In this document: one piece after another, positions 7,916 through 15,926 of the stretch
Layout: each line of letters starts with the position of its first letter
Position numbering within the stretch: position 1 is the stretch's first letter
Program-made: the position numbers and the translations under genes
Source of the DNA: Pseudomonadota bacterium
GTDB lineage: Bacteria; Pseudomonadota; Gammaproteobacteria; Xanthomonadales; Xanthomonadaceae
DNA: 19,560 nucleotides
Reading direction: 5' to 3'
NCBI GenBank assembly: GCA_023425225.1
Contig: JAFADB010000239.1
Span: forward strand, 1-19,560
The notes under the pieces: model-generated
Database searches by the model: none
The model's input: the letters and a program-made list of their open reading frames with translations, nothing else
What the model was told of the DNA's origin: nothing

Positions 7916-7951
7916 CGCCGCTCTTTTCGACCCGCGAAGGTTGCAACACCG

Positions 7952-8986
7952 ATGGCACAGACGATGAAGGCGCTGGTCAAGCGCGAAGCCGCCAAGGGCA
8001 TCTGGATGGAGCAGGTGCCGGTGCCGCAGCCCGGCCCGAACGAGGTGCTGATCAAGGTGGAGAAGACCGCCATCTGCGGCACCGACCTGCACATCTACCT
8101 GTGGGACGAATGGAGCCAGCGCACGATCCGGCCGGGGCTGGTGATCGGCCACGAGTTCGTCGGCCGCATCGCCGCGCTCGGCCCCGGCGTGGGCGGCTAC
8201 GAGGTCGGGCAGCGGGTGTCGGCCGAGGGCCACATCGTCTGCGGCCATTGCCGCAACTGCCGCGGCGGCCGCCCGCACTTGTGCCCGCACACCGTCGGCA
8301 TCGGTGTGAACCGCGACGGCGCCTTCGCCGAGTACATCGTCATGCCGGCCAGCAACCTGTGGCCGATCCCCGATCCGATCCCGTCCGAGCTGGCCGCGTT
8401 CTTCGATCCGTTCGGCAACGCCGCGCACTGCGCGCTGGAGTTCGACGTGGTCGGCGAGGACGTGCTGATCACCGGCGCCGGCCCGATCGGGGTGATCGCC
8501 GCCGGCATCTGCAAGCACATCGGCGCGCGCAACGTGGTGGTCACCGACGTCAACGACTACCGCCTGGCGTTGGCTGCCGACATGGGCGCCACGCGCGTGG
8601 TGAACGTGTCCAACACCTCGCTCAGGGACGTGATGGCCGACCTGCACATGGAGGGCTTCGACGTCGGCCTGGAAATGAGCGGCAACCCGCGCGCGTTCAA
8701 CGACATGCTCGAGTGCATGTACCACGGCGGCAAGATCGCCATGCTCGGCATCATGCCCAGGGGCGCCGGCTGCGACTGGGACAGGATCATCTTCAAGGGC
8801 CTGACCGTGCAGGGCATCTACGGCCGCAAGATGTACGAGACCTGGTACAAGATGACGCAACTGGTGCTGAGCGGCTTCCCGCTGGGCAAGGTGCTCACCC
8901 ACCAGTTGCCGATCGACGACTTCCAGAAGGGCTTCGAGCTGATGGAGGAAGGCAAGGCCGGCAAGGTGGTGCTGAGCTGGAATTGA
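7952..8986 (+). CDS. tdh: L-threonine 3-dehydrogenase
   Basis: The enzyme oxidises L-threonine to 2-amino-3-oxobutyrate with NAD+, in the cytoplasm. The 344-residue zinc MDR protein shows the catalytic zinc ligands Cys42 (AICGTDLH) and His67-Glu68 (IGHEFVG), the structural zinc cysteines 97, 100, 103 and 111 (CGHCRNC... HLCPH), the Rossmann motif GAGPIG at 175-180, and the Tdh-type GIYGRKMYETWYKM near the C-terminus. I chose the ATG at 7952, with GAAGG about 12 bases before it. The ATG at 7964 would give MKALVK, the start seen in E. coli Tdh, and remains possible. The product is unstable, so Kbl is needed as partner; here kbl lies about 4.5 kb away rather than next door. The gene is convergent with cysA, with the paired palindromic repeat between them. 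Confidence 0.97.
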   Translation: MAQTMKALVKREAAKGIWMEQVPVPQPGPNEVLIKVEKTAICGTDLHIYLWDEWSQRTIRPGLVIGHEFVGRIAALGPGVGGYEVGQRVSAEGHIVCGHCRNCRGGRPHLCPHTVGIGVNRDGAFAEYIVMPASNLWPIPDPIPSELAAFFDPFGNAAHCALEFDVVGEDVLITGAGPIGVIAAGICKHIGARNVVVTDVNDYRLALAADMGATRVVNVSNTSLRDVMADLHMEGFDVGLEMSGNPRAFNDMLECMYHGGKIAMLGIMPRGAGCDWDRIIFKGLTVQGIYGRKMYETWYKMTQLVLSGFPLGKVLTHQLPIDDFQKGFELMEEGKAGKVVLSWN

Positions 8987-9035
8987 GCGCGGCAGTCGCA
9001 CACCGGCCACGATCGCCACAGCACTGACGCAGCCC

Positions 9036-9195
9036 ATCCCTTGCGCGCAGCGCAGGGGAGGGTTGGGCGGGTGCCGTTGCTCCGGCTCTTGATTGTGTTG
9101 TCCGGCAATGGGTTGCCAAGCGGGCGGAGCAAGGCCAGGCAAAGAGCTACCCCTCCCCAACCCTCCCCTTCGCCTTCGGCGAAAGGGAGGGGGCG
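9036..9195. repeat. Paired inverted palindromic repeats, copies B and C
   Basis: Copy B (9036-9070) is the inverted form of copy A: arms CCCTTGCGC (9038-9046) and GCGCAGGGG (9050-9058) around loop GCA. Copy C (9149-9193) has the orientation of A, but its inner stem is replaced by CTTTCGCC-type arms (around 9168-9184), so the sequence changed while the pairing was kept. B and C also pair with each other: GGGGAGGGTTGGG (9055-9067) against the complementary bases of C. TTGCTCCG (9077-9084) pairs with CGGAGCAA (9125-9132), and GGCAA (9104-9108) with TTGCC (9113-9117). The whole is one layered inverted-repeat element of about 160 bp. It lies between convergent tdh and cysA and could end both transcripts. 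Confidence 0.8.
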
Positions 9196-9261
9196 GTATC
9201 CCTGCGCGGACGTCGACCGCATGGGTCCGCCTCCGTGCTCTTGCCCGACTCCCAAAGGTGA

Positions 9262-10302
9262 TCAGCCGGCGGCGAACACCCCGTACTGCCTTGCCGCCAG
9301 ATGCAGCTGCGCACCGGGCGCATAGCGCGCGGCGTCTTCCGAGGCCGGCAGTTCCACTTCCACCTCCTGGCCGGCCGGCTCCAGCTTCGCCCGCAACCGC
9401 AGCCGCGGGCCGCTGCGCAGGCTGGACACCACCGTCGCCGGCCAGCCGCGCTCGCCCGGCACCAGGTCCTCGGGCCGCACGTACAGCTCCAGTGGGCCTT
9501 GCAGGCGGGTGGCCTCGGTGGCCGGCAGCGACAGCCCGGCCACCTGCAGCCGTCCGTCGGCCAGCGTGCCGGGAATGCGGTTCACCGAGCCGACGAAGGA
9601 ATACACGAACGGCGAGGCCGGCCGCTCGTAGATGCTGGCCGGATCGGCGAGCTGCTCGATGCGGCCGCGGTTGAGGATGGCCACGCGGTCGGCCAGTTCC
9701 AGCGCCTCTTCCTGGTCGTGGGTGACGAATACCGTGGTCAGCCCGGTGCGCTCGTGCAGCTCGCGCAGCCAGCGCCGCAGGTCGCGCCGCACCTGCGCAT
9801 CGAGCGCGCCGAACGGCTCGTCCAGCAGCAGCACGCGCGGTTCGATCGCCAGCGCGCGCGCCAGTGCCACGCGCTGGCGCTGGCCGCCGGACAGCTGCGC
9901 CGGATAGCGCTTCTCCAGCCCCTCCAGCTGCACCAGCGACAGCAGCTCGCGCACGCGCGCGGCGATCCCAGCCGCCGGCAGGCGCTCGCTGCGCTTGCGC
10001 ACGCGCAGGCCGAAGGCGACGTTCTCGAACACGGTCATGTGCCGGAACAGCGCGTAGTGCTGGAACACGAAGCCCACCCGGCGCGACTGCACGCTCAGGT
10101 GGGTGGTGTCCTCGCCGTCGAACAGCACGCGCCCGGCGTCGGCATGCTCCAGCCCGGCGATCACCCGCAGCAGCGTGGTCTTGCCCGAGCCGGACGGGCC
10201 CAGCAGCGCCAGCAGCTCGCCGTGGTGGATGTCCAGGTCGATGCCGTCGAGGGCGGCGAAATCGTCGAAGCGCTTGGAAAGGTTCTGGATGCGGATGCCC
10301 AT
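9262..10302 (-). CDS. cysA: Sulfate/thiosulfate ABC transporter ATP-binding protein CysA
   Basis: The ATPase powers sulfate import on the inner face of the cytoplasmic membrane. The 346-residue protein carries Walker A GPSGSGKTT (residues 35-43), Q-loop Gln81, signature LSGGQRQR (137-144), Walker B LLLDEP (158-163), D-loop GALDA and switch His195 (VTHDQEEA). A C-terminal regulatory domain of the CysA type follows, with ELYVRPEDLVPGE. The ATG at 10300-10302 is preceded by GAGG overlapping the TGA of cysW, and the genes are 7 bp apart, so translation is probably coupled. It is last in the sbp-cysT-cysW-cysA operon. The sulfate assignment rests on the operon partners. Confidence 0.96.
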   Translation of the reverse strand: MGIRIQNLSKRFDDFAALDGIDLDIHHGELLALLGPSGSGKTTLLRVIAGLEHADAGRVLFDGEDTTHLSVQSRRVGFVFQHYALFRHMTVFENVAFGLRVRKRSERLPAAGIAARVRELLSLVQLEGLEKRYPAQLSGGQRQRVALARALAIEPRVLLLDEPFGALDAQVRRDLRRWLRELHERTGLTTVFVTHDQEEALELADRVAILNRGRIEQLADPASIYERPASPFVYSFVGSVNRIPGTLADGRLQVAGLSLPATEATRLQGPLELYVRPEDLVPGERGWPATVVSSLRSGPRLRLRAKLEPAGQEVEVELPASEDAARYAPGAQLHLAARQYGVFAAG

Positions 10303-10309
10303 GCCGGCC

Positions 10310-11260
10310 TCAGTGTCGATGGCCGCCCGCCAGCGAATCGCCGTGGCGCCATTCCAGGTAGGACTTCAGCGCCAGCGTGACCAGCGCCCCCAGGGCCAGC
10401 AGCGAGGCGCAGGCGAACGCGGCGCTGTAGGCGTATTCGTTGTAGAGGATCTCCACGTGCAGCGGCAGCGTGTTGGTGCGCCCGCGGATATGCCCGGACA
10501 CCACCGACACCGCGCCGAACTCGCCCATCGCGCGCGCCCCGCACAGCAGCACGCCGTACAGCAGGCCCCAGCGGATGTTGGGCAGGGTCACCCGCCAGAA
10601 CGTCTGCCAGCCACCGGCGCCCAGGCTCAGCGCCGCGCGCTCCTCGTCGCTGCCCTGCTGCTCCATCAGCGGCATCAGCTCGCGGGCGATGAACGGGAAG
10701 GTGACGAAGGTGGTGGCCAGCACGATGCCCGGCAGCGCGAACACGATCTTCGGCAGCTGGATCAGCGTCTGACCCAGCAGCGGCAGGTCCACCCGCCAGC
10801 CGTGGTCGATCAGCGGCCACGCCCAGCCCGTGCGGCCGAAGATCAGGATGAACACCAGTCCGGCCACCACCGGCGAGACCGAGAACGGCAGGTCGATCAG
10901 GCTCACCAGCAGGCGCTTGCCGCGGAACTCGTGCTTGCTCACCGCCCACGCCGCGGCCACGCCGAACACCAGGTTCAGCGGCACCACGATGGCGCTGACC
11001 AGCATCGTCAGGCGGATCGCCGCCAGCGCGTCCGGATCGGCGACGGCTTTCCAGAACACCCGCCAGCCGCCGCGCAGCGCCTCGCCGAACACCAGCGCCA
11101 GCGGCAGCAGCAGGAACGACAGCAGGAAGGCCAGCGCACCGCCGATCAGCAGCCAGCGCGCCCAGGCCGGCTCGGTGACGGCGGCGTCGGCACGGATCGC
11201 GCGGGAGGGGGACTTGGATGCCACGGGAACAGCAGCCATGGTGGAGGCGACGTCGTGCAT
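10310..11260 (-). CDS. cysW: Sulfate ABC transporter permease CysW
   Basis: One of the two membrane subunits of the sulfate importer. The 316-residue protein has a polar N-terminal extension of about 35 residues and then about six membrane segments, starting WLLIGGALAFLLSFLLLPLA. The cytoplasmic coupling loop reads GARAMGEFGAVSVVSGH, followed by IRGRTNTLPLHVEILYNEY, a stretch that distinguishes CysW from CysT. The ATG at 11258-11260 sits one base after the cysT stop (TAA C ATG), indicating coupled translation. A second ATG at codon 8 is also possible as start. Confidence 0.96.
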   Translation of the reverse strand: MHDVASTMAAVPVASKSPSRAIRADAAVTEPAWARWLLIGGALAFLLSFLLLPLALVFGEALRGGWRVFWKAVADPDALAAIRLTMLVSAIVVPLNLVFGVAAAWAVSKHEFRGKRLLVSLIDLPFSVSPVVAGLVFILIFGRTGWAWPLIDHGWRVDLPLLGQTLIQLPKIVFALPGIVLATTFVTFPFIARELMPLMEQQGSDEERAALSLGAGGWQTFWRVTLPNIRWGLLYGVLLCGARAMGEFGAVSVVSGHIRGRTNTLPLHVEILYNEYAYSAAFACASLLALGALVTLALKSYLEWRHGDSLAGGHRH

Positions 11261-11261
11261 G

Positions 11262-12122
11262 TTAGCCCGCCTGCCATCCGCGCCTGGACAGCCGCCCCTG
11301 CAGCGTGTTCACCAGCAGCAGTACGGCGAAGGACAGCAGCAGCATCGCCGCGGCGATCGCGGTGGCGCCGGCATAGTCGAATTCCTCCAGGCGGATGGTG
11401 ATCAGCAGCGGCGCGATCTCGGTGACGCCGGGCATGTTGCCGGCGATGAAGATCACCGAGCCGTACTCGCCGACGCCGCGCGCGAACGCCAGCGCGAACC
11501 CGGTCAGCACCGCCGGCCACAGCGCCGGCAGCAGCACCCGGGTCACCGTGCGCCAGCGGCCGGCGCCGAGCGTGGCGGCCGCCTCTTCCAGCTCGCGCTC
11601 GCTTTCGACCAGCACCGGCTGCACCACCCGCACCACGAACGGCAGGCCGACGAACACCAGCGCCACCACGATGCCCAGCTGGGTGTAGGCCACCTTGACG
11701 CCCAGCGGCTCCAGCCAGCGCCCGACCCAGCCGTTGCCGCCGTACAGCGCGGTCAGGGCGATGCCGGCCACCGCGGTGGGCAGCGCGAACGGCAGGTCGA
11801 TCATGGCGTCGAACACGCGCTTGCCGGGGAAGCGGTAGCGCACGAACACCCAGGCCACCCAGGTCCCCATCAGCGCGTTGAACGTCGCCGCCGCCAGCGC
11901 GGTGCCGAAGCTCACCCGCAGCGCCGACAGCACCCGTGGCTCGCTCCACACCTGCCACAGCCCGGACCAGCCCAGCCCGCTGGCCTTGACGAACACGCCC
12001 AGCAGCGGAATCAGCACGATCAGCCCGAGCCAGGCCAGGGTGATCCCCAGACTCAGGCCGAAGCCGGGAATCACCCGGCGGCGCGGCGGGCGCCGCGCCG
12101 GCGTTGCGGCGGCGGTCGACAC
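11262..12122 (-). CDS. cysT: Sulfate ABC transporter permease CysT (CysU)
   Basis: The second membrane subunit of the sulfate importer. The 286-residue protein has a basic N-terminus (RRPPRRR), about six membrane segments starting GLSLGITLAWLGLIVLIPLL, and the coupling-loop sequence ARGVGEYGSVIFIAGNMPG followed by TEIAPLLITIRLEEFDYAGA, typical of CysT. The start is a GTG at 12120-12122, three bases after the sbp stop; an ATG start would remove membrane segments. It lies between sbp and cysW in the same operon. Confidence 0.96.
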   Translation of the reverse strand: MSTAAATPARRPPRRRVIPGFGLSLGITLAWLGLIVLIPLLGVFVKASGLGWSGLWQVWSEPRVLSALRVSFGTALAAATFNALMGTWVAWVFVRYRFPGKRVFDAMIDLPFALPTAVAGIALTALYGGNGWVGRWLEPLGVKVAYTQLGIVVALVFVGLPFVVRVVQPVLVESERELEEAAATLGAGRWRTVTRVLLPALWPAVLTGFALAFARGVGEYGSVIFIAGNMPGVTEIAPLLITIRLEEFDYAGATAIAAAMLLLSFAVLLLVNTLQGRLSRRGWQAG

Positions 12123-12125
12123 GGA

Positions 12126-13145
12126 TTACTTGCCCGACTGGATCTGGTCGAACACGCCACCGTCGGCAAAGTGCTCCTGCTGCGCCTTGGCCCAGGAGCC
12201 GAACGCCTGCTGGATCGTCACCAGTTCCACCTTGGGGAAGCGCGCGACATCGGCCGGATCGGCGTACTCGGGATGGCGCGGGCGGTAGTAGTGCGCGGCG
12301 GCGATCTTCTGCCCTTCCGGCGAATACAGGTACTGCAGGTAGGCCTGCGCCACCTCGCGGGTGCCGTGCTTGTCCACGTTCTTGTCCACCAGCGCCACCG
12401 ACGGCTCGGCGACGATCGACAGCTTGGGCACCACGATCTCGAACTTGTCCGGGCCCAGCTCCTCCAGCGCCAGGAACGCCTCGTTCTCCCAGGCCAGCAG
12501 CACGTCGCCGATGCCGCGCTGGACGAAGGTGGTGGTGGCCCCGCGCGCGCCGGTATCGAGCACCGGCACGTTGCGGAACAGCGCGCGCATGTAGTTCAGC
12601 ACCTTGGCGCGGTCGCCCTTGAAGATGCGCTCGCCGTAGGCCCAGGCGGCCAGGTAGTTCCAGCGCGCGCCGCCGGAGGTCTTCGGGTTCGGGGTGATCA
12701 CCGACACCCCCGAGCGCAGCAGGTCCGGCCAGTCCTTGATCGCCTTGGGATTGCCCTTGCGCACCAGGAACACGATCGTCGAGGTGTACGGCGCGCTGTT
12801 GTCGGGCAGGCGCGACTCCCAGTCGTCGGGCAGCAGCTTGGCGTGCTCGGCGATGGCGTCGATGTCGTAGGCCAGCGCCAGCGTGACCACGTCGGCCTCG
12901 ATGCCGTCGATCACCGCGCGCGCCTGCTTGCCGGAGCCGCCATGGGAGGTCTCGATGGTCACCGTGTCGCCCGTGGTCTGCTTCCAGTGCCTGGCGAAGG
13001 CGGCGTTGTAGTCGCGGTAGAGCTCGCGGGTGGGGTCGTAGGAGACGTTCAGCAGCTGCACGTCGCGGGCGAAGGTGCTGCCGCACAGTACCGTGGCGGA
13101 GAACGCCAGGAGGGCGGCGGCAAGTCGTGGGAACCGATGCTTCAT
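12126..13145 (-). CDS. sbp: Periplasmic sulfate-binding protein
   Basis: This protein captures sulfate in the periplasm and delivers it to CysT/CysW. The 339-residue precursor has a signal peptide, MKHRFPRLAAALLAF... STFA, cut near residue 26. The mature part starts RDVQLLNVSYDPTRELY, the family signature, followed by SHGGSGKQARAVIDG (67-81), DVVTLALAYDID, TPNPKTSGGARWNY and a C-terminal substrate-binding fold. The ATG at 13143-13145 is preceded by GGAG at a spacing of 8 bases and gives the signal peptide; the open frame continues upstream to 13262, but those residues do not look like protein. It could be CysP (thiosulfate) instead of Sbp, since the two are close. First gene of the operon, divergent from kbl. 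Confidence 0.95.
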   Translation of the reverse strand: MKHRFPRLAAALLAFSATVLCGSTFARDVQLLNVSYDPTRELYRDYNAAFARHWKQTTGDTVTIETSHGGSGKQARAVIDGIEADVVTLALAYDIDAIAEHAKLLPDDWESRLPDNSAPYTSTIVFLVRKGNPKAIKDWPDLLRSGVSVITPNPKTSGGARWNYLAAWAYGERIFKGDRAKVLNYMRALFRNVPVLDTGARGATTTFVQRGIGDVLLAWENEAFLALEELGPDKFEIVVPKLSIVAEPSVALVDKNVDKHGTREVAQAYLQYLYSPEGQKIAAAHYYRPRHPEYADPADVARFPKVELVTIQQAFGSWAKAQQEHFADGGVFDQIQSGK

Positions 13146-13494
13146 CTTGCTGACTCCGGAATCATGGGGGACCGCGCATCTGCGCCGCGTCGACGGCAGT
13201 GCGCACGGACGTTCTGTTGCCGATGGCTCCCTGGCGTGGATCCGGCCGGCCACGAACGTCATGTGGCAACCGCGCGGGCGGATGGTCGCCTACACCTTAG
13301 CGACACCTCGCCGCCGCCGCATCCCCGCCGCCGGGTTCCCACCGGGATGGCGCCATGCTCGGCAATGACGACAGGCGCGAGAAATGACGAAAGAGGCGCC
13401 ACTCATAGCGTTTGTCCATTAGACCCGGCCGTCCCGCGATGCCGGCGTGGAGACGCCCGGTAGAATCGCCCCAATCCTTCTTCGCGACCCGAAC
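13146..13494. other. Divergent intergenic region sbp/kbl
   Basis: This 349-bp region must hold the promoter of the sulfate operon (minus) and of kbl (plus). For kbl a -10 is visible at 13461-13466. For sbp I cannot point to a clear sigma-70 promoter or CysB site. On the minus strand a short direct repeat, AGGTGTCGCTAAGGTGT, lies near 13294-13310. No coding sequence is supported. Confidence 0.55.
13461..13466 (+). promoter_or_regulatory. Candidate -10 box for kbl
   Basis: TAGAATCGCC lies 28 bases before the kbl ATG, matching five of six bases of the sigma-70 -10. The -35 (around 13438-13443) is weak. The leader would be only about 22 bases and has no Shine-Dalgarno. Confidence 0.5.
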
Positions 13495-14703
13495 ATGAAC
13501 GACTCCGCCACCATCCCGACCCGCCGCTACGCCGACGAACTGGCTTCGATCCGCGACCAGGGCCTGTTCAAGTCCGAACGCATCATCACCAGCCCCCAGT
13601 CCGCCGAGATCACCCTGGCCGATGGCCGCACCGTACTGAACTTCTGCGCCAACAACTACCTGGGCCTGGCCGACCATCCGGATCTCATCGCCGCCGCCAA
13701 GGCCGCGCTGGACAGCCACGGCTTCGGCATGGCCTCGGTGCGCTTCATCTGCGGCACCCAGGACCTGCACAAGCAGCTGGAAAAAACCATCTCCGGCTTC
13801 TTCGGCAAGGACGACACCATCCTCTACGCCGCTTGCTTCGACGCCAACGGCGGCCTGTTCGAGCCGCTGCTTGACGAGCGCGACGCCATCATCTCCGACG
13901 CGCTCAACCATGCCTCGATCATCGACGGCGTGCGCCTGTGCAAGGCCAGGCGCTTCCGCTACGCCAACTGCGATATGGCCGACCTGGAAGCGCAGCTGCA
14001 GGCCGCCGACGCTGCCGGCTGCCGCACCAAGCTGATCACCACCGACGGCGTGTTCTCGATGGACGGCTTCATCGCCCCGCTCGACGAGATCACCGCGCTG
14101 GCGCAGAAGTACGGCGCACTGGTGCACATCGACGAGTGCCATGCCACCGGCTTCCTCGGCGCGAGCGGGCGCGGCTCGGCCGAGGTCAAGGGCGTGCTCG
14201 ACCGCATCGACATCATCACCGGCACCCTGGGCAAGGCGATGGGCGGCGCGCTGGGCGGCTTCACCACCGCCCGCGCCGAGGTGATCGAACTGCTGCGCCA
14301 GCGTTCGCGCCCGTACCTGTTCTCCAACTCGCTGCCGCCGCACGTGGTCGCCGCCGGCATCAAGGCGTTCGAGATGCTCGACGCCGCCGGCGAGCTGCGC
14401 GGGAAACTGGCCGAGAACACCGCCTACTTCCGCCAGAAGATGACCGCCGCCGGCTTCGACGTGAAGCCCGGCGTGCACCCGATCTGCCCGGTGATGCTGT
14501 ACGACGCGCCGCTGGCGCAGCGCTTCGCCGAGCGGCTGCTGGAGGAAGGCATCTACGCCATCGGCTTCTTCTTCCCGGTGGTGCCCAAGGGCCAGGCGCG
14601 CATCCGCACGCAGATAAGCGCCGCCCACAGCCGCGAGCAGCTCGACCGCGCCACCGACGCGTTCGTCCGCATCGGCCACGAACTGGGCGTGCTGAAAGAC
14701 TGA
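13495..14703 (+). CDS. kbl: Glycine C-acetyltransferase (2-amino-3-ketobutyrate CoA ligase)
   Basis: The enzyme cleaves 2-amino-3-oxobutyrate with CoA to glycine and acetyl-CoA, completing threonine breakdown begun by Tdh. The 402-residue protein (E. coli 398) is an alpha-oxoamine synthase. It shows NFCANNYLGLADHP, SVRFICGTQDLHKQLE, the aspartate that contacts PLP in HIDECHATGFLG (Asp213), and the PLP lysine Lys247 in GTLGKAMGGALGGF. The ATG at 13495 gives MNDSATIPTRRYADEL. The open frame runs upstream to 13447 but that would place the start before the -10 box. No Shine-Dalgarno is visible. Unlike E. coli, kbl and tdh are not adjacent. Confidence 0.97.
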   Translation: MNDSATIPTRRYADELASIRDQGLFKSERIITSPQSAEITLADGRTVLNFCANNYLGLADHPDLIAAAKAALDSHGFGMASVRFICGTQDLHKQLEKTISGFFGKDDTILYAACFDANGGLFEPLLDERDAIISDALNHASIIDGVRLCKARRFRYANCDMADLEAQLQAADAAGCRTKLITTDGVFSMDGFIAPLDEITALAQKYGALVHIDECHATGFLGASGRGSAEVKGVLDRIDIITGTLGKAMGGALGGFTTARAEVIELLRQRSRPYLFSNSLPPHVVAAGIKAFEMLDAAGELRGKLAENTAYFRQKMTAAGFDVKPGVHPICPVMLYDAPLAQRFAERLLEEGIYAIGFFFPVVPKGQARIRTQISAAHSREQLDRATDAFVRIGHELGVLKD

Positions 14704-15121
14704 CGGCCGCCGGCACCAATCCGTCATGCGCGGTGGGCAGACATCGACCCTGCTCGAAGCCCATCGACGTGCATGCGTGCGACTACGGTCCAACCGAAGG
14801 TGCGCGCCACGAGCCGATCTTCTCGGCCGGCGGCGCGCACTGGCTCGGCGTTCGTGATGTCCGCGAACTGGCGAAACGGCCCGGCCCCGACCGCTTCCCG
14901 TGCCTGAAGCTGGCCTTCCCTTTGCAGGGCGAACGCGCCGGCTGGTGCGGGCAGTGGACACGGCGATGAGCATGCAGCGGCCCCGCATTGGACGCCGCCA
15001 TACGCGCTCCGGCGACAAAGCCACTACACCGTGCAGCGGATGAACGCGCCCCCGCCAACTCAGGCCCGCCCGGCGGATCGATCATCCAGGACAACGGCCG
15101 AGGCTGGCCCGATCGACGCGG
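14704..15121. other. Intergenic region after kbl
   Basis: Between kbl and the facing pseudouridine synthase gene (both 3' ends) there are 418 bp. Apart from the doubtful ORF at 14769-14969 I see no gene. No hairpin with a T-tail is evident for either neighbour, and the palindromic repeat families found elsewhere in the window are absent here. Confidence 0.5.
14769..14969 (+). CDS. Doubtful small ORF or gene remnant after kbl
   Basis: A 66-codon frame starting at GTG reads VHACDYGPTEGARHEPIF and later FSAGGAHWLGVRDVRELAKR and PGPDRFPCLKLAFPLQGE, ending TRR at TGA. By my count about 79% of third positions are G/C against roughly half of second positions, the pattern of real coding sequence in this genome. 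There is no clear ribosome binding site and I recognise no domain. The frame is also open through the kbl region upstream, so it could be the tail of a broken gene, or chance. Minus-strand frames over the same bases look less protein-like. Function unknown. Confidence 0.25.
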   Translation: MHACDYGPTEGARHEPIFSAGGAHWLGVRDVRELAKRPGPDRFPCLKLAFPLQGERAGWCGQWTRR

Positions 15122-15913
15122 CTAGCCGGCTTTGCCGCCGCCGGCCAGCACGCGCACCTCGTTGGCATCAAGCATCCGCCAGCCGCCTTTGGGTAGCTCG
15201 CCCAATGCTAGTTCCCCGATCGCCACCCGGACCAGGCGCAGCACGCCGATGCCGAGCGCTTCCAGCAGGCGGCGGATCTGCCGGTTGCGGCCTTCGTCGA
15301 GGACGATTTCCAGCCAGGCGTTGCGCTCGCCCTGGCGCAGCAGCCGGACGGCACTGGCACGCAGGACCTCGCCACCCTGCCCCACGCCCGCCAGCATCGC
15401 CTGCCTCTGCGCCACTGACGGCACGCAATCGACCTGCACGTGGTAGGTCTTGTGCGGGCCGGTATCGGGATCGGTGATCGCTGCCGCCCATTGCGGGTCG
15501 TTGCAGAATAGCAGCAGGCCTTCGCTGGCCTTGTCCAGGCGCCCCACCGGCGCCAGCCAGGGCAGGCCGGCACCGTCCAGGCATCGGTAGACCGTATCGC
15601 GCCCATGCTCGTCGCTGGCGGTGGTCACCAGTCCGCGCGGCTTGTTGAGCATCAGGTACAACCGTTGCCGCGCCGACAGCGGCTGGCCATCGACCGCCAC
15701 CACATGGCGGCCCTCGACGATGGGGAATTCCGGGTCGCGCACCACCCGTCCGTCGACGCTTACCCGGCCCTGGTCGATCCAGCGCGCGGCCTCGCTGCGC
15801 GAGCACACGCCGTGCTTGGACAACACGCGGGCCAAGCCGTGGCGCACAGCCACGGCATCCGTGCGGATGCGCGCCGAAACCGGCCTTCCCGGCCGTTGCG
15901 GCCGACGGCTCAC
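15122..15913 (-). CDS. rRNA pseudouridine synthase, RsuA/RluB/RluE/RluF family
   Basis: The enzyme isomerises a specific uridine in ribosomal RNA to pseudouridine in the cytoplasm. The 263-residue protein has an S4 RNA-binding domain (about 27-75: RVLSKHGVCSRSEAARWI and VSVDGRVVRDP), then the catalytic domain with LMLNKPRGLVTT, the motif GRLDKASEGLLLF with catalytic Asp127, and EGRNRQIRRLLEALG. The target uridine cannot be told; RsuA (16S) and RluB/RluE/RluF (23S) are all possible. The start is a GTG at 15911-15913; no ATG precedes the S4 domain and no Shine-Dalgarno is clear, so the exact start is uncertain. It lies 13 bp after the exported-protein gene and may be cotranscribed with it. Confidence 0.9.
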   Translation of the reverse strand: MSRRPQRPGRPVSARIRTDAVAVRHGLARVLSKHGVCSRSEAARWIDQGRVSVDGRVVRDPEFPIVEGRHVVAVDGQPLSARQRLYLMLNKPRGLVTTASDEHGRDTVYRCLDGAGLPWLAPVGRLDKASEGLLLFCNDPQWAAAITDPDTGPHKTYHVQVDCVPSVAQRQAMLAGVGQGGEVLRASAVRLLRQGERNAWLEIVLDEGRNRQIRRLLEALGIGVLRLVRVAIGELALGELPKGGWRMLDANEVRVLAGGGKAG

Positions 15914-15926
15914 CGCTGCACGCGGA

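Noticed and set aside
7448..9160. 570-codon minus-strand open frame opposite tdh
   Set aside because: It crosses the start of the S46 gene in the wrong frame and is antisense to tdh with its complete zinc ligands; no protein features.
8818..9255. 145-codon minus-strand frame reading through the palindromic repeat after tdh
   Set aside because: The part with LPFAEGEGEGWGG is a translation of the repeat itself, a common source of false hypothetical proteins; there is no start signal.
13294..13310. Short direct repeat AGGTGT-CGCTA-AGGTGT upstream of sbp on the minus strand
   Set aside because: Two six-base copies in GC-rich DNA are too little to call a CysB or other operator.
10830..13463. 877-codon plus-strand open frame over the sulfate transporter genes
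   Set aside because: It is antisense to cysW, cysT and sbp, all of which have clear motifs. Its translation is His/Arg/Gln/Gly-rich without domains, the usual shadow of high-GC3 coding DNA.
13297..15024. 575-codon minus-strand open frame opposite kbl
   Set aside because: It is antisense to kbl, whose PLP lysine motif is intact. The frame is a codon-bias artefact.
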